Origin: Paenibacillus kribbensis
GTDB taxonomy: Bacteria > Bacillota > Bacilli > Paenibacillales > Paenibacillaceae
Direction: 5' to 3'
Assembly (NCBI RefSeq): GCF_002240415.1
Contig: NZ_CP020028.1
Coordinates: 5,109,501 to 5,173,500 of the forward strand
DNA length: 64,000 nucleotides
The position numbers were made by a program, and so were the translations under genes. The stretch's first letter is position 1; each line of letters begins with the position of its first letter. Below are positions 8,010 through 15,727 of the stretch, piece by piece. The notes under the pieces are model-generated. The model ran no database searches, was not told the origin of the DNA, and saw only the letters and a list, made by a program, of their open reading frames with translations.

Positions 8010-9440
8010 TTAAGTTTTGCTTAAGAAACGGATTTGTGTCCCGGCAGAGGAACTGACAATATCTCTCTCCAGATTCATTTCACGAGCCAGCAATTCCGTA
8101 ATCGCCAAGCCGATCCCCGCTCCTTTTTCACAAGACTGGCGCTCCATTCCCGGCCCTTTATCTGCAATAACTAACGCCGATTTTCCGTAATGCTCCTGTA
8201 CATGAATACCAATATAGTGGCCTGATGCAGCATGGCGAACTACATTTTGGAATAGATTATCCAGCAAACGGCGGAAGCCCTGCTCATCGACCTTCCATAC
8301 GATACTATGCTCAGGCAGATCGATATCCACCTCAAAGCCTTCCTTTTCCCATACCGGATACCAGCTGGCTGCACATTCCCTCACCAGCCGCAGGATATCG
8401 CGTGGTTCGTTATGCAATGTGTATTTGCCACTGGACAGCAGATTGTAGGTGAGCAGGTTATCGATCAGACTCCCAAGGTCCTTTAACTTGTTTTCCATCA
8501 GCATAATCGACTGCTTCCCTTTGCTGCTCAGATTTTCCGCATCCAGTGTGTACAGATGACTGCGCACAACCGTAAGTGGTGTCCGAATATCGTGTGACAG
8601 ATCGGCGACCAGCCTTTTCCGCAGCTCTTCCTCCTGTCGCTCACGTCCACGACTATCTGCCAACTGCTCAACCATCTGATTGAACGCTTCCTCCAGCTTG
8701 CCGATTTCATCCGGACGTCCAGTAGTGACGAGAATGGGTAATCCATCCTCTCCTCGCTGCGACATGGCCGCCTGAAGCCGCACCAGTCTGCGCCGAATGC
8801 CTACAAAGAACAGGAGAGACACGAATATAAAGCCTGCAAGCATCAATACTATAAAAAAGAGGTAGTACATCAACATACTGCTATCTGTATTCTGCTGTTC
8901 AAAGAATGAACGGGGCACTTTTAATACCATGTAGCCCTGATTCACATCTTCTTTGCCGCCGCCAATAAAGGCCACTACTGTGAACGGTCCCTCGTAGCTT
9001 GCTTGCTTCATAAAAGCAATAGCCTGCGCCGCACTCCATTGATCGGGGACATCTGATTGTGTAGGGAGCTCCAATCTTGTTTTCCCGGTAGCATCCACCC
9101 AAAATATCTGTGAATCGGGAAATATGTCCCGCTGTATTTTGCGCAGATGGGCTGAGATTTGCTCAGATGTGGCTCCTTTCAAGGCTACAGCTTCGCGATG
9201 CCAGCTACTTTCGGTACGGATAGTTGAGGGATAGTGTGAGTTTTTAGGCTTGAGATCCATCTGCCAGCTAGACAACATACTATAGATAAGCATCGTGGCA
9301 GGCAGCACGATAGGTAGAAGCATCATGGCTACCACAATAATGAGCAGATAGCGAAATAACAGCGAATTTCCAAATCGCCCTCCCTGATCAGGACCTGAGC
9401 CAGGACGCAGCCTCTCCCAACCATTACGCGGCCCGTTCAT
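8010..9440 (-). CDS. Two-membrane-helix sensor histidine kinase
   Basis: 476 residues. Helix 1 at about 30-55, an extracytoplasmic domain of about 130 residues, helix 2 at about 190-213, a HAMP-like linker, the phosphoacceptor H-box LSHDIRTPLT with His283, then a HATPase with an N-box (DNLFQNVVRH) and G-boxes (DKGPGMERQ, GAGIGLA). It overlaps the response regulator stop by one base (TAATG), so the pair is cotranslated. With the ABC transporter downstream the arrangement matches LanK/LanR-LanFEG or Bcr-type systems. The large sensor domain separates it from the short BceS kinases. The likely signal is an antimicrobial peptide or envelope stress (inference). Confidence 0.85.
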   Translation of the reverse strand: MNGPRNGWERLRPGSGPDQGGRFGNSLLFRYLLIIVVAMMLLPIVLPATMLIYSMLSSWQMDLKPKNSHYPSTIRTESSWHREAVALKGATSEQISAHLRKIQRDIFPDSQIFWVDATGKTRLELPTQSDVPDQWSAAQAIAFMKQASYEGPFTVVAFIGGGKEDVNQGYMVLKVPRSFFEQQNTDSSMLMYYLFFIVLMLAGFIFVSLLFFVGIRRRLVRLQAAMSQRGEDGLPILVTTGRPDEIGKLEEAFNQMVEQLADSRGRERQEEELRKRLVADLSHDIRTPLTVVRSHLYTLDAENLSSKGKQSIMLMENKLKDLGSLIDNLLTYNLLSSGKYTLHNEPRDILRLVRECAASWYPVWEKEGFEVDIDLPEHSIVWKVDEQGFRRLLDNLFQNVVRHAASGHYIGIHVQEHYGKSALVIADKGPGMERQSCEKGAGIGLAITELLAREMNLERDIVSSSAGTQIRFLSKT

Positions 9441-10117
9441 TACGCCTTCACCCGGTAGCCTACACCACGGATCGTCTCAATGATACGGGGATTCGCAGGG
9501 TCAATCTCCAGCTTCTCACGCAGGTGCCGGATATGAACCATCAGTGTCTTGTCTCCGTCGATATACGGATCGCCCCACACAGCCTCATACATTTGCTCCT
9601 TGGTCATAATCTGGCCCAAATGCCGCAGCAAATAAGCAAAAATATGATATTGCTTGCCTGTTAACGTAATTTCTTCTCCGGTATCACGATTCACAATACG
9701 GTTATCAAGTGGGTACACCGTGAGATGCGCCAGTTGTATGGATTCTTCGGGTGCGGCACCTGTTCGACGCAGCAAAACCTCCATTCGTGCAATGAGCTCA
9801 TCTGGGTGAAAGGGCTTGGTCACATAATCGTCGGCAAAATCCAGTCCTTGCAGCTTATCGTCAATGGAGGTGCGAGCCGACAACATAAGAATCGGGAGCT
9901 CCGGGCGCTCTTTCTTGAGCCGCTTGCCAATCGTGAACCCATCCAGGCCGGGCAGCATCACATCCAAAATGACTAGCTGACACGTACGAGCCGCTTCCAC
10001 AGCCCCATCCCCATTGCGAAGCCACCTTACAGCGTAATTCCGTTCTTCCAGATATTGATGCATCCAAGCACCGATATCCTGATCATCTTCAATGTACAGT
10101 ACATTTGTTTTCATCAT
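9440..10117 (-). CDS. OmpR-family response regulator
   Basis: 225 residues: receiver domain with acidic pocket ED10-DD12, phosphoacceptor Asp52 (VILDVMLPG) and switch lysine in VTKPF, then a winged-helix DNA-binding domain (TLTGKQYHIFAYLLRH, the HIRHLREKLE recognition helix, IRGVGYRVKA end). The start is placed at 10117 because GCAGGTG lies just before the ATGATG; a TTG-type upstream start would add 13 basic residues of no known use. First gene of the operon, with a TATAAT about 40 bases upstream. It probably activates the downstream ABC transporter. Confidence 0.85.
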   Translation of the reverse strand: MMKTNVLYIEDDQDIGAWMHQYLEERNYAVRWLRNGDGAVEAARTCQLVILDVMLPGLDGFTIGKRLKKERPELPILMLSARTSIDDKLQGLDFADDYVTKPFHPDELIARMEVLLRRTGAAPEESIQLAHLTVYPLDNRIVNRDTGEEITLTGKQYHIFAYLLRHLGQIMTKEQMYEAVWGDPYIDGDKTLMVHIRHLREKLEIDPANPRIIETIRGVGYRVKA

Positions 10118-10263
10118 AGGCACCTGCTTATCTTTTTTTCTTAATGTAATGGGCATTATATCATTTATGGTACATAACCCGCCTAAAAAGGTTAATAACT
10201 ACCTTATACGACATACACTATACGATTTCAAATTTTATGGCTTGTGAAAAAGGAGGCTATTCC

Positions 10264-12066
10264 ATGCTACTGGAAGCGATATACCATCATCCGAAGCGTA
10301 ATTGGGCTTTTGGCTATGATGATGAAACGATATTTCTGCGGCTTCGCACCAAGAAAAATGACCTGACCACCGTTCACGCTCTCACCGTAGATAAGTACGA
10401 CTGGGAACGTACCCGGCAGCTTGTTCCGATGTCCAAATTTGCTACCGACGGCAGGTTTGATTACTACGAATGCAGCGTAAAGCCTACTCATCGTCGGCTG
10501 AAATATGGATTTTTGCTGGAAGATGGAGAGGAACGGCTATGGATGAATGAGGATAATTTTACTACCGAGGAGCCCAAAAATGCAGATAATCTGTTTCAAT
10601 ACCCTTTTTTGAATCCGATAGATATTCTGAAGCCTCCTGCATGGGTGAAGGATGCCGTATTTTATCAGATTTTCCCGGAACGCTTTGCGAACGGTGACCC
10701 CTCCATTAGCCCGGAAGGTGTGGAGACATGGGGCGGCACGCCGCAAAGAGACAATTTTTTCGGCGGGGATCTACAGGGAATTCTGAATCATCTGGATCAC
10801 CTGAGCAAGCTGGGGATTAGCGCCCTGTATATGACCCCTGTCTTCAAGGCAACGACGAATCATAAATACGATACCGAGGATTATATGGAGGTAGATCCGC
10901 ATTTCGGGGACGAGGAGATACTAAAGAAACTGGTGGGTGCCTGCCACGACCGGGGAATACGGGTGCTGCTTGATGCGGTATTCAACCATTCAGGGCGTAC
11001 CTTCAAGCCCTTCGTTGACGTGCTGGAAAAAGGCGAAGCCTCCCCTTACAAGGACTGGTTCCATGTACATAGCTTCCCGCTGGAAGTGGTGGATGGCACA
11101 CCAACCTACGATACATTCGGGCTGGAGCCAATGATGCCCAAGCTGAACACCGAACATCCTGAGGTGAAAAAGTATTTGCTGGGCGTGGCAAAGCATTGGA
11201 TCGAAGAGATCGGCATCGACGGCTGGCGGCTGGATGTGGCTGACGAAGTGGATCACGCCTTTTGGCGAGAATTCCGTACGACGGTCAAGCAGGCCAATCC
11301 GGATGCGTACATTTTGGGTGAAATGTGGAATGAATCGTCTGAATGGCTGCAGGGTGATCAGTTCGATGCGACGATGAATTATCCGTTCACCTATGCGGTG
11401 AATGATTTTTTCGTCAAAAAAGTGACCGACGCCCAAAGCTTCGCCTTTGCCATCGGACAACAGCTGGCCCGCTATCCGCTGCAGGCATCCGAGGTGGCCT
11501 TCAACCTGCTGGATAGCCACGACACGCCACGCCTGCTGACGCTGTGCGGAGGTGATAAGCGACTGATGCGGCTGGCCGCCATGTTCCAGTTCACGTACAT
11601 GGGCGCGCCCTGCATTTATTACGGTGATGAAATCGGCCTGGATGGAGAGGCCGATCCAGGCTGCCGCAAGTGCATGGAGTGGGACACCGATAAGCAGGAT
11701 CATGAGCTATTCGCCTTTTATCGCGAGCTGATTGCGCTCCGCAAGGCGCATCCAGCCCTCCGTGCTAAGGGCAGCCTTACTTTTCTGGAGGCACAGCCAA
11801 AAAGTTCGTCCCTCGCCTACGAACGCCGGAGCGAGGAAGAAGTACTGCTCGTGCTACTCAACCGTTCCGGTAAGGATCACAGTTTTGAACTGGACATTCC
11901 CGATCAAGAATGGCAATTAGCCTTTGGCGCAAGCGAGTGGTCCACAAGAGCAAAGGGGTTGCGTGCCGAGCTTCCACCCTACGGCTACGCCGTGCTGAAA
12001 GCAGCACCTGTCCGGTCAGTGAAGCCTGCGAAAGAAAAGGATGGCAAAGCCAAAAGAAAGGCATAA
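10264..12066 (+). CDS. nplT: Neopullulanase / cyclomaltodextrinase (GH13_20)
   Basis: 600 residues, cytoplasmic (no signal peptide). The N-terminal 120 or so residues form the CBM34-type domain that makes these enzymes dimerise; a GH13 barrel follows with nucleophile Asp324 (WRLDVADE), acid/base Glu353 (ILGEMWN) and transition-state Asp420 (SHDTPR), then an all-beta C domain. It would hydrolyse cyclodextrins, pullulan and short maltodextrins taken up by the cell. AAAGGAGG precedes the ATG at 10264; the frame extends 9 codons upstream but without a second binding site. A Lys/Ala-rich tail (KPAKEKDGKAKRKA) is unusual. Monocistronic, with a strong terminator. Maltogenic amylase is a near-synonym within the subfamily. 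Confidence 0.88.
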   Translation: MLLEAIYHHPKRNWAFGYDDETIFLRLRTKKNDLTTVHALTVDKYDWERTRQLVPMSKFATDGRFDYYECSVKPTHRRLKYGFLLEDGEERLWMNEDNFTTEEPKNADNLFQYPFLNPIDILKPPAWVKDAVFYQIFPERFANGDPSISPEGVETWGGTPQRDNFFGGDLQGILNHLDHLSKLGISALYMTPVFKATTNHKYDTEDYMEVDPHFGDEEILKKLVGACHDRGIRVLLDAVFNHSGRTFKPFVDVLEKGEASPYKDWFHVHSFPLEVVDGTPTYDTFGLEPMMPKLNTEHPEVKKYLLGVAKHWIEEIGIDGWRLDVADEVDHAFWREFRTTVKQANPDAYILGEMWNESSEWLQGDQFDATMNYPFTYAVNDFFVKKVTDAQSFAFAIGQQLARYPLQASEVAFNLLDSHDTPRLLTLCGGDKRLMRLAAMFQFTYMGAPCIYYGDEIGLDGEADPGCRKCMEWDTDKQDHELFAFYRELIALRKAHPALRAKGSLTFLEAQPKSSSLAYERRSEEEVLLVLLNRSGKDHSFELDIPDQEWQLAFGASEWSTRAKGLRAELPPYGYAVLKAAPVRSVKPAKEKDGKAKRKA

Positions 12067-12122
12067 TGCCTATGTAGGCTCATGCTGGCGAGAGTACCGT
12101 ACGAGCAAGTCCATACAAGTGA

Positions 12123-12168
12123 GACCACCAGGAACAGGTTGGAAACCTGTATATCCTGGTGGTCTTTT
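12123..12168 (+). terminator. Strong intrinsic terminator after neopullulanase
   Basis: Long interrupted stem: GACCACCAGGA pairs with TCCTGGTGGTC and an inner ACAGGT pairs with ACCTGT, followed by TTTT. The following 220 bases up to the next gene contain no recognisable gene; CATATGCTA occurs twice (12219 and 12348), which resembles a late-sporulation sigma -10 element, but no matching -35 is clear. Confidence 0.8.
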
Positions 12169-12386
12169 GATGTTGACGCCTCTAAGTTGGGATTCGTCTC
12201 TGAAGAGATATGCTATATGCATATGCTAGAGTAACAAAGCTTGTATCGGCGAATAGTAGATGATAGAGAAAAGAGGCTGATGTGAATTCAGTTGAATTTA
12301 GTTCACTGGATACGTTAGTTCGTCCAATCTAGGTTACTCTCAACTTCATATGCTAAACAATCAAGAGAAAAAGGAGGGAACAACAT

Positions 12387-12731
12387 ATGAAAACAAAAAG
12401 TACATCACTGAAAAAGAAAGCTGCCGCAGGTAAGGGCAGAAAAGTCATCCTTGGCCCAACAAGAGCCCGTGCTACCGGAGACCTCGGCAATGGATTTTTA
12501 CGCAGTGAATTCAGCCCATTTACCATCGCACCCAATAGTTTTCTCACCATTACTTTTAATGCCGGATCTGGCAGGGTTGTCATCAATGCAGGCTGGACCA
12601 TCAGCGGTTTGGCCTCGGCATGGCCTACAGACAGCTTCCCGGCTACGGACACTCAATGGATATTGATTATCGAAAATCCAACGAATGTCACTAGAACAGT
12701 CACCCCGTACCTAATTACCAAAACACGGTAA
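12387..12731 (+). CDS. Unrecognised 114-residue protein with basic N-terminus
   Basis: AAAGGAGGG stands 8 bases before the ATG, so the gene is very likely expressed. The first 20 residues are lysine-rich with no hydrophobic core (MKTKSTSLKKKAAAGKGRK), so there is no classical signal peptide. The rest is Thr/Asn/Ser-rich and predicted all-beta (SPFTIAPNSFLTITFNAG, WTISGLASAWP, WILIIENPTNVTRTVTPYL). This resembles small jelly-roll or surface/spore-associated proteins, but I cannot name a family. The upstream region contains CATATGCTA at 12348, a possible sporulation -10 element. It could be distantly related in style to the unknown protein at 17560. Followed by its own terminator. Confidence 0.6.
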   Translation: MKTKSTSLKKKAAAGKGRKVILGPTRARATGDLGNGFLRSEFSPFTIAPNSFLTITFNAGSGRVVINAGWTISGLASAWPTDSFPATDTQWILIIENPTNVTRTVTPYLITKTR

Positions 12732-12766
12732 TTCACACAAAAAGCGAGTGTTTCCATCCATGTAAG

Positions 12767-12801
12767 AAACCGCTTCAAAGGAACCTTTGAAGCGGTTTTT
12801 T
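12767..12801. terminator. Intrinsic terminator between convergent genes
   Basis: Stem AAACCGCTTCAAAGG / CCTTTGAAGCGGTTT with a tiny loop, followed by TTTTTT on the plus strand. It serves the 114-residue gene and possibly the converging metNP operon. Confidence 0.8.
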
Positions 12802-12850
12802 CTGCTCTGCCTGAGCCAGTACTTGGCAGGCCATTCAGTTATTTTCCCTA

Positions 12851-13516
12851 TTAACCTCTGCGCGCTTTACGGGACAACAGATTGCCTAAAGACTGAACAC
12901 CTTGGACAAACAAGACCAGAACGACGACAGTAATCAGCATAACTAACGTATCAAACCTTTGGTAGCCGTAAGAGATGGCCAAATCACCAATCCCGCCGCC
13001 GCCGACCGCACCAGCCATAGCCGTGGCGCCAATTAAGCCAATGGTCGCTGTCGTTAACGATAAAATCAGGGAACTAAACGCTTCGGGAAGCAAAAAGTAA
13101 CGAATGACCTGAAAAGGGGTCGCTCCCATTGCATCTGCCGCCTCCAATATTCCCGGATTAACCTCAAGCAGCGAATTTTCGACCAGCCTGCCGATATATG
13201 GTGAAATATATACAATCAGCGGGACAATCGCCGCGCTGGTTCCAATGGATGTATTCACAATCAGACGGGTTAGCGGAATAATCGCTACCAGCAAAATGAT
13301 AAACGGCAAAGAACGAACGATGTTTATCATTGGATTCAAAACACCGTAAAGCCATTTGTTCTCTAAAATGCCGCCCGGACGGGTGACAACCAGTAAAATA
13401 CCGATAGGTATACCGATTAACGCACCCATGAATAATGATATGCTGACCATAAGCAGGGATTCATACAATGCTTCCCACAGTTGATCCCAGGTTATCGTGG
13501 TTCCTGTAATCATCAT
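12851..13516 (-). CDS. metP: Methionine ABC transporter permease
   Basis: 221-residue inner-membrane subunit of a methionine uptake system (MetI/MetP), five predicted helices. The EAA loop that contacts the ATPase reads EAADAMGATPFQVIRYFLLPEA. It starts inside the end of the ATPase gene (ATGA overlap; GGAGGTGAAGG lies just upstream). A MetQ binding protein gene is usually third but is absent here: after this gene comes a terminator and an unrelated convergent gene, so the lipoprotein must be encoded elsewhere. Confidence 0.88.
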   Translation of the reverse strand: MMITGTTITWDQLWEALYESLLMVSISLFMGALIGIPIGILLVVTRPGGILENKWLYGVLNPMINIVRSLPFIILLVAIIPLTRLIVNTSIGTSAAIVPLIVYISPYIGRLVENSLLEVNPGILEAADAMGATPFQVIRYFLLPEAFSSLILSLTTATIGLIGATAMAGAVGGGGIGDLAISYGYQRFDTLVMLITVVVLVLFVQGVQSLGNLLSRKARRG

Positions 13517-14535
13517 AGGTCCTTCACCTCCTGAATATTGACGCCTTTGCTCTTAACAAAAGAAACAGCCTGCTCGACGGCATGCTGTTCACCACGCAGT
13601 TGGATCGTCATATAGCCAATCGTCGTTTCTTGTATTTCCGTCATGCTGGCAAACAAGATATTCACATGAACTTCATGCTTTCGAATCAATTCATGCACCA
13701 CTGGATCGGAAGCAGATTGTCCTATAAATTCCAGCTTGTATATCCGCTGTGATTCTTGCTGTTCGAACGTCCGCAGCACACTTTCCGGCACTTTATCGTG
13801 AATCACTGTGCGTACAAAGCTTTGCGTCGTCGGATGCCGCGGCTGCCCGAATACCTCCAGCACGTTGCCCTGCTCAATAATTTCACCCTTTTCCATTACG
13901 GCAACCTTGTTGCAAATTCGCTGAATCACCGACATCTCATGAGTGATGATCAAAATGGTGATCTTGTATTCCTGGTTGATTTTGCGAAGCAAATCAAGAA
14001 TAGACTGCGTGGTCTGCGGATCAAGTGCCGAAGTCGCCTCATCACAGAGCAAAATGGACGGGTTGCTCGCCAACGCCCGCGCAATCCCGACACGCTGCTT
14101 TTGACCGCCGGACAGCTCGCTTGGATAGCTGTTCGCCTTCTCAGACAAACCCGTAAACTCCAGCAGCTCCTTTACCCGCTGCTCAATCTTCCGTTTGTTG
14201 CGCTTGAGCAGCACCAGTGGAATTGCAATATTGTCGAACACCGTTTTCGATTCCAGCAAATTAAAATGCTGAAAAATCATTCCGATCTTCTTCCTTACCT
14301 TCCGTAGCCCCGAGGTCGAATAGGCATTTAACAGCTCCCCCTCGATAAGAACCTCTCCGCTGGTTACCTTCTCCAGACGATTGACCAATCGAATCAATGT
14401 GCTTTTACCAGCACCGCTGAATCCGATAAAGCCAAAGATATCCCCTTTATCTACCTTGATATTTATATTTTTTAACGCCTCTATGCTTAACCCTTTTCTT
14501 ACATAGGTTTTGGATACATCTTTTAGTTCAATCAT
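13513..14535 (-). CDS. metN: Methionine ABC transporter ATP-binding protein with NIL domain
   Basis: 340 residues. Walker A GFSGAGKST, signature LSGGQKQRVGIARALA, Walker B LLCDEATSALDP, H-loop ITHEM, then the C-terminal NIL/ACT-like domain (about 265-340) that in MetN binds methionine and mediates trans-inhibition. It energises D/L-methionine import with MetP. The start is at the ATG at 14535 (AAGGAG with 9-base spacing); a TTG 9 codons earlier is possible but less likely. First gene of the operon with a strong promoter about 110 bases upstream. No S-box (SAM) riboswitch is recognisable in the leader. Confidence 0.9.
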   Translation of the reverse strand: MIELKDVSKTYVRKGLSIEALKNINIKVDKGDIFGFIGFSGAGKSTLIRLVNRLEKVTSGEVLIEGELLNAYSTSGLRKVRKKIGMIFQHFNLLESKTVFDNIAIPLVLLKRNKRKIEQRVKELLEFTGLSEKANSYPSELSGGQKQRVGIARALASNPSILLCDEATSALDPQTTQSILDLLRKINQEYKITILIITHEMSVIQRICNKVAVMEKGEIIEQGNVLEVFGQPRHPTTQSFVRTVIHDKVPESVLRTFEQQESQRIYKLEFIGQSASDPVVHELIRKHEVHVNILFASMTEIQETTIGYMTIQLRGEQHAVEQAVSFVKSKGVNIQEVKDL

Positions 14536-14646
14536 TACTCCTGGCTCCTTCCGTTCCTTCAAGTATGTAAGATATCACTGAGCTGTTTGTATCCCATTAT
14601 TGTTTTAGTTCACTAATTCCGAGTATTCTAGTAAGTTTTATAAAGT

Positions 14647-14675
14647 ATACTACTTCGATTTAATATTCATGTCAA
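14647..14675 (-). promoter_or_regulatory. Sigma-A-type promoter of metNP
   Basis: On the minus strand: -35 TTGACA (14670-14675), a 17-base spacer and -10 TAGTAT (14647-14652). The leader of about 100 bases contains ATACTCGGAATT shortly after the -10, partly like the GGAATT half of CymR-type sulfur-regulator sites, but the full consensus is not met. Confidence 0.6.
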
Positions 14676-14813
14676 TACTACAGGGATTGTCAAAAGCCGA
14701 GCTCGTCTCAGTTGGGGGCATTTTTTGCATAAATAGGAGTGGTATTGCAGATTCTATGAAATATGTGAAGCATACACACCTTTCCCTAATGGGACGAAAG
14801 CGGAGGAACTTAC

Positions 14814-15611
14814 ATGAAGCGAATATTAGCCTTGTGGCTATGCGTTGCGGTTATGGGGATGTTAGCAGTTACGGGTGAGCCCCTACTCGCTACCCAGGCT
14901 GTTGACGGACAGCCTTATCATTTTGGGTTCAAAAAAAGCAAGGGAGGCGAGCTGCCTTCTATCGCACAAGAGGGCTTTATGCACCTGATTGAGAGACAGG
15001 GAGGCATCTTTCTCGGAGATACTACGAAAAAAGAATTATTTCTCACGTTCGACAACGGCTATGAGAATGGATACACGCCCAAAGTACTGGATGTTTTAAA
15101 GGCCAAAAAGGTGCCAGCCGCCTTCTTTGTAACCGGGCATTTTGTAAAGGACCAGCCAGCTTTGATGCGCCGTATGGCAAGTGAGGGCCATATTATCGGC
15201 AATCATTCTTGGAGCCATCCTGATATGAGCACCATTTCTCCAGCAGAGATCCGGTCCGAGCTGGATCGGGTACGAGATGCATCAGCAGAACTAACTGGAC
15301 AAAAGGAAATGAAATACGTCCGGCCGCCTCGCGGCATTTTCAGCGAAAAAGCATTGGCCACCTGTCGAGAAGCAGGATATACGAGTGTATTTTGGTCTGT
15401 AGCTTACAAGGACTGGGACACGAATATCCAGCAAGGAGCAGACTATGCCTATCAGCAGGTCATGCGTCAGCTCCATCCCGGAGCAGTCATTCTACTCCAT
15501 TCTGTGTCCAAGGATAATGCCGAGGCCTTGGGTTCGATTATCGACGATGCTCGCAAGCAAGGCTATGAATTCAAAAGCCTGAACGACCTGAAGGTTAAGC
15601 ATTACCACTAA
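14814..15611 (+). CDS. pdaA: PdaA-type polysaccharide deacetylase (delta-lactam biosynthesis)
   Basis: 265 residues, exported (hydrophobic N-terminus ILALWLCVAVMGMLAV, cleavage near residue 27). It removes the acetyl group from muramic acid so that muramic-delta-lactam can form in spore cortex peptidoglycan. NodB-homology motifs: TFDNGYENGYT (motif 1; Asp then Asn in place of the usual second Asp, typical of PdaA), GNHSWSHPDMS with both metal-binding histidines, RPPRGIFS and ILLHSVSKDN. GCGGAGG precedes the ATG. Monocistronic with a terminator. Expression during sporulation would be expected from family knowledge, but no clear sporulation promoter is seen. Confidence 0.88.
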   Translation: MKRILALWLCVAVMGMLAVTGEPLLATQAVDGQPYHFGFKKSKGGELPSIAQEGFMHLIERQGGIFLGDTTKKELFLTFDNGYENGYTPKVLDVLKAKKVPAAFFVTGHFVKDQPALMRRMASEGHIIGNHSWSHPDMSTISPAEIRSELDRVRDASAELTGQKEMKYVRPPRGIFSEKALATCREAGYTSVFWSVAYKDWDTNIQQGADYAYQQVMRQLHPGAVILLHSVSKDNAEALGSIIDDARKQGYEFKSLNDLKVKHYH

Positions 15612-15649
15612 AGCTGAAGCTGAGTTTGACGAGTCGCTAAATGTTATTA

Positions 15650-15698
15650 GCCCGATCCACATGTGCCTACGGTAGGCTGATGTGAATCGGGCTTTTTT
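15650..15698 (+). terminator. Intrinsic terminator after pdaA
   Basis: GCCCGATCCACAT pairs with ATGTGAATCGGGC (one bulge), with an inner GCCTACGGTAGGC hairpin and a TTTTTT run. A strong terminator between convergent genes. Confidence 0.85.
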
Positions 15699-15727
15699 GG
15701 CGAGTATGGAACGCTAGAGATTCGATG

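Noticed and set aside
12041..12229. 62-codon frame across the end of the neopullulanase gene
   Set aside because: Overlaps the true stop and the terminator hairpin; a shadow.
14560..14620. CymR-type sulfur box in the metN leader
   Set aside because: Only the GGAATT half and a few further positions agree with the consensus; not enough for a feature.
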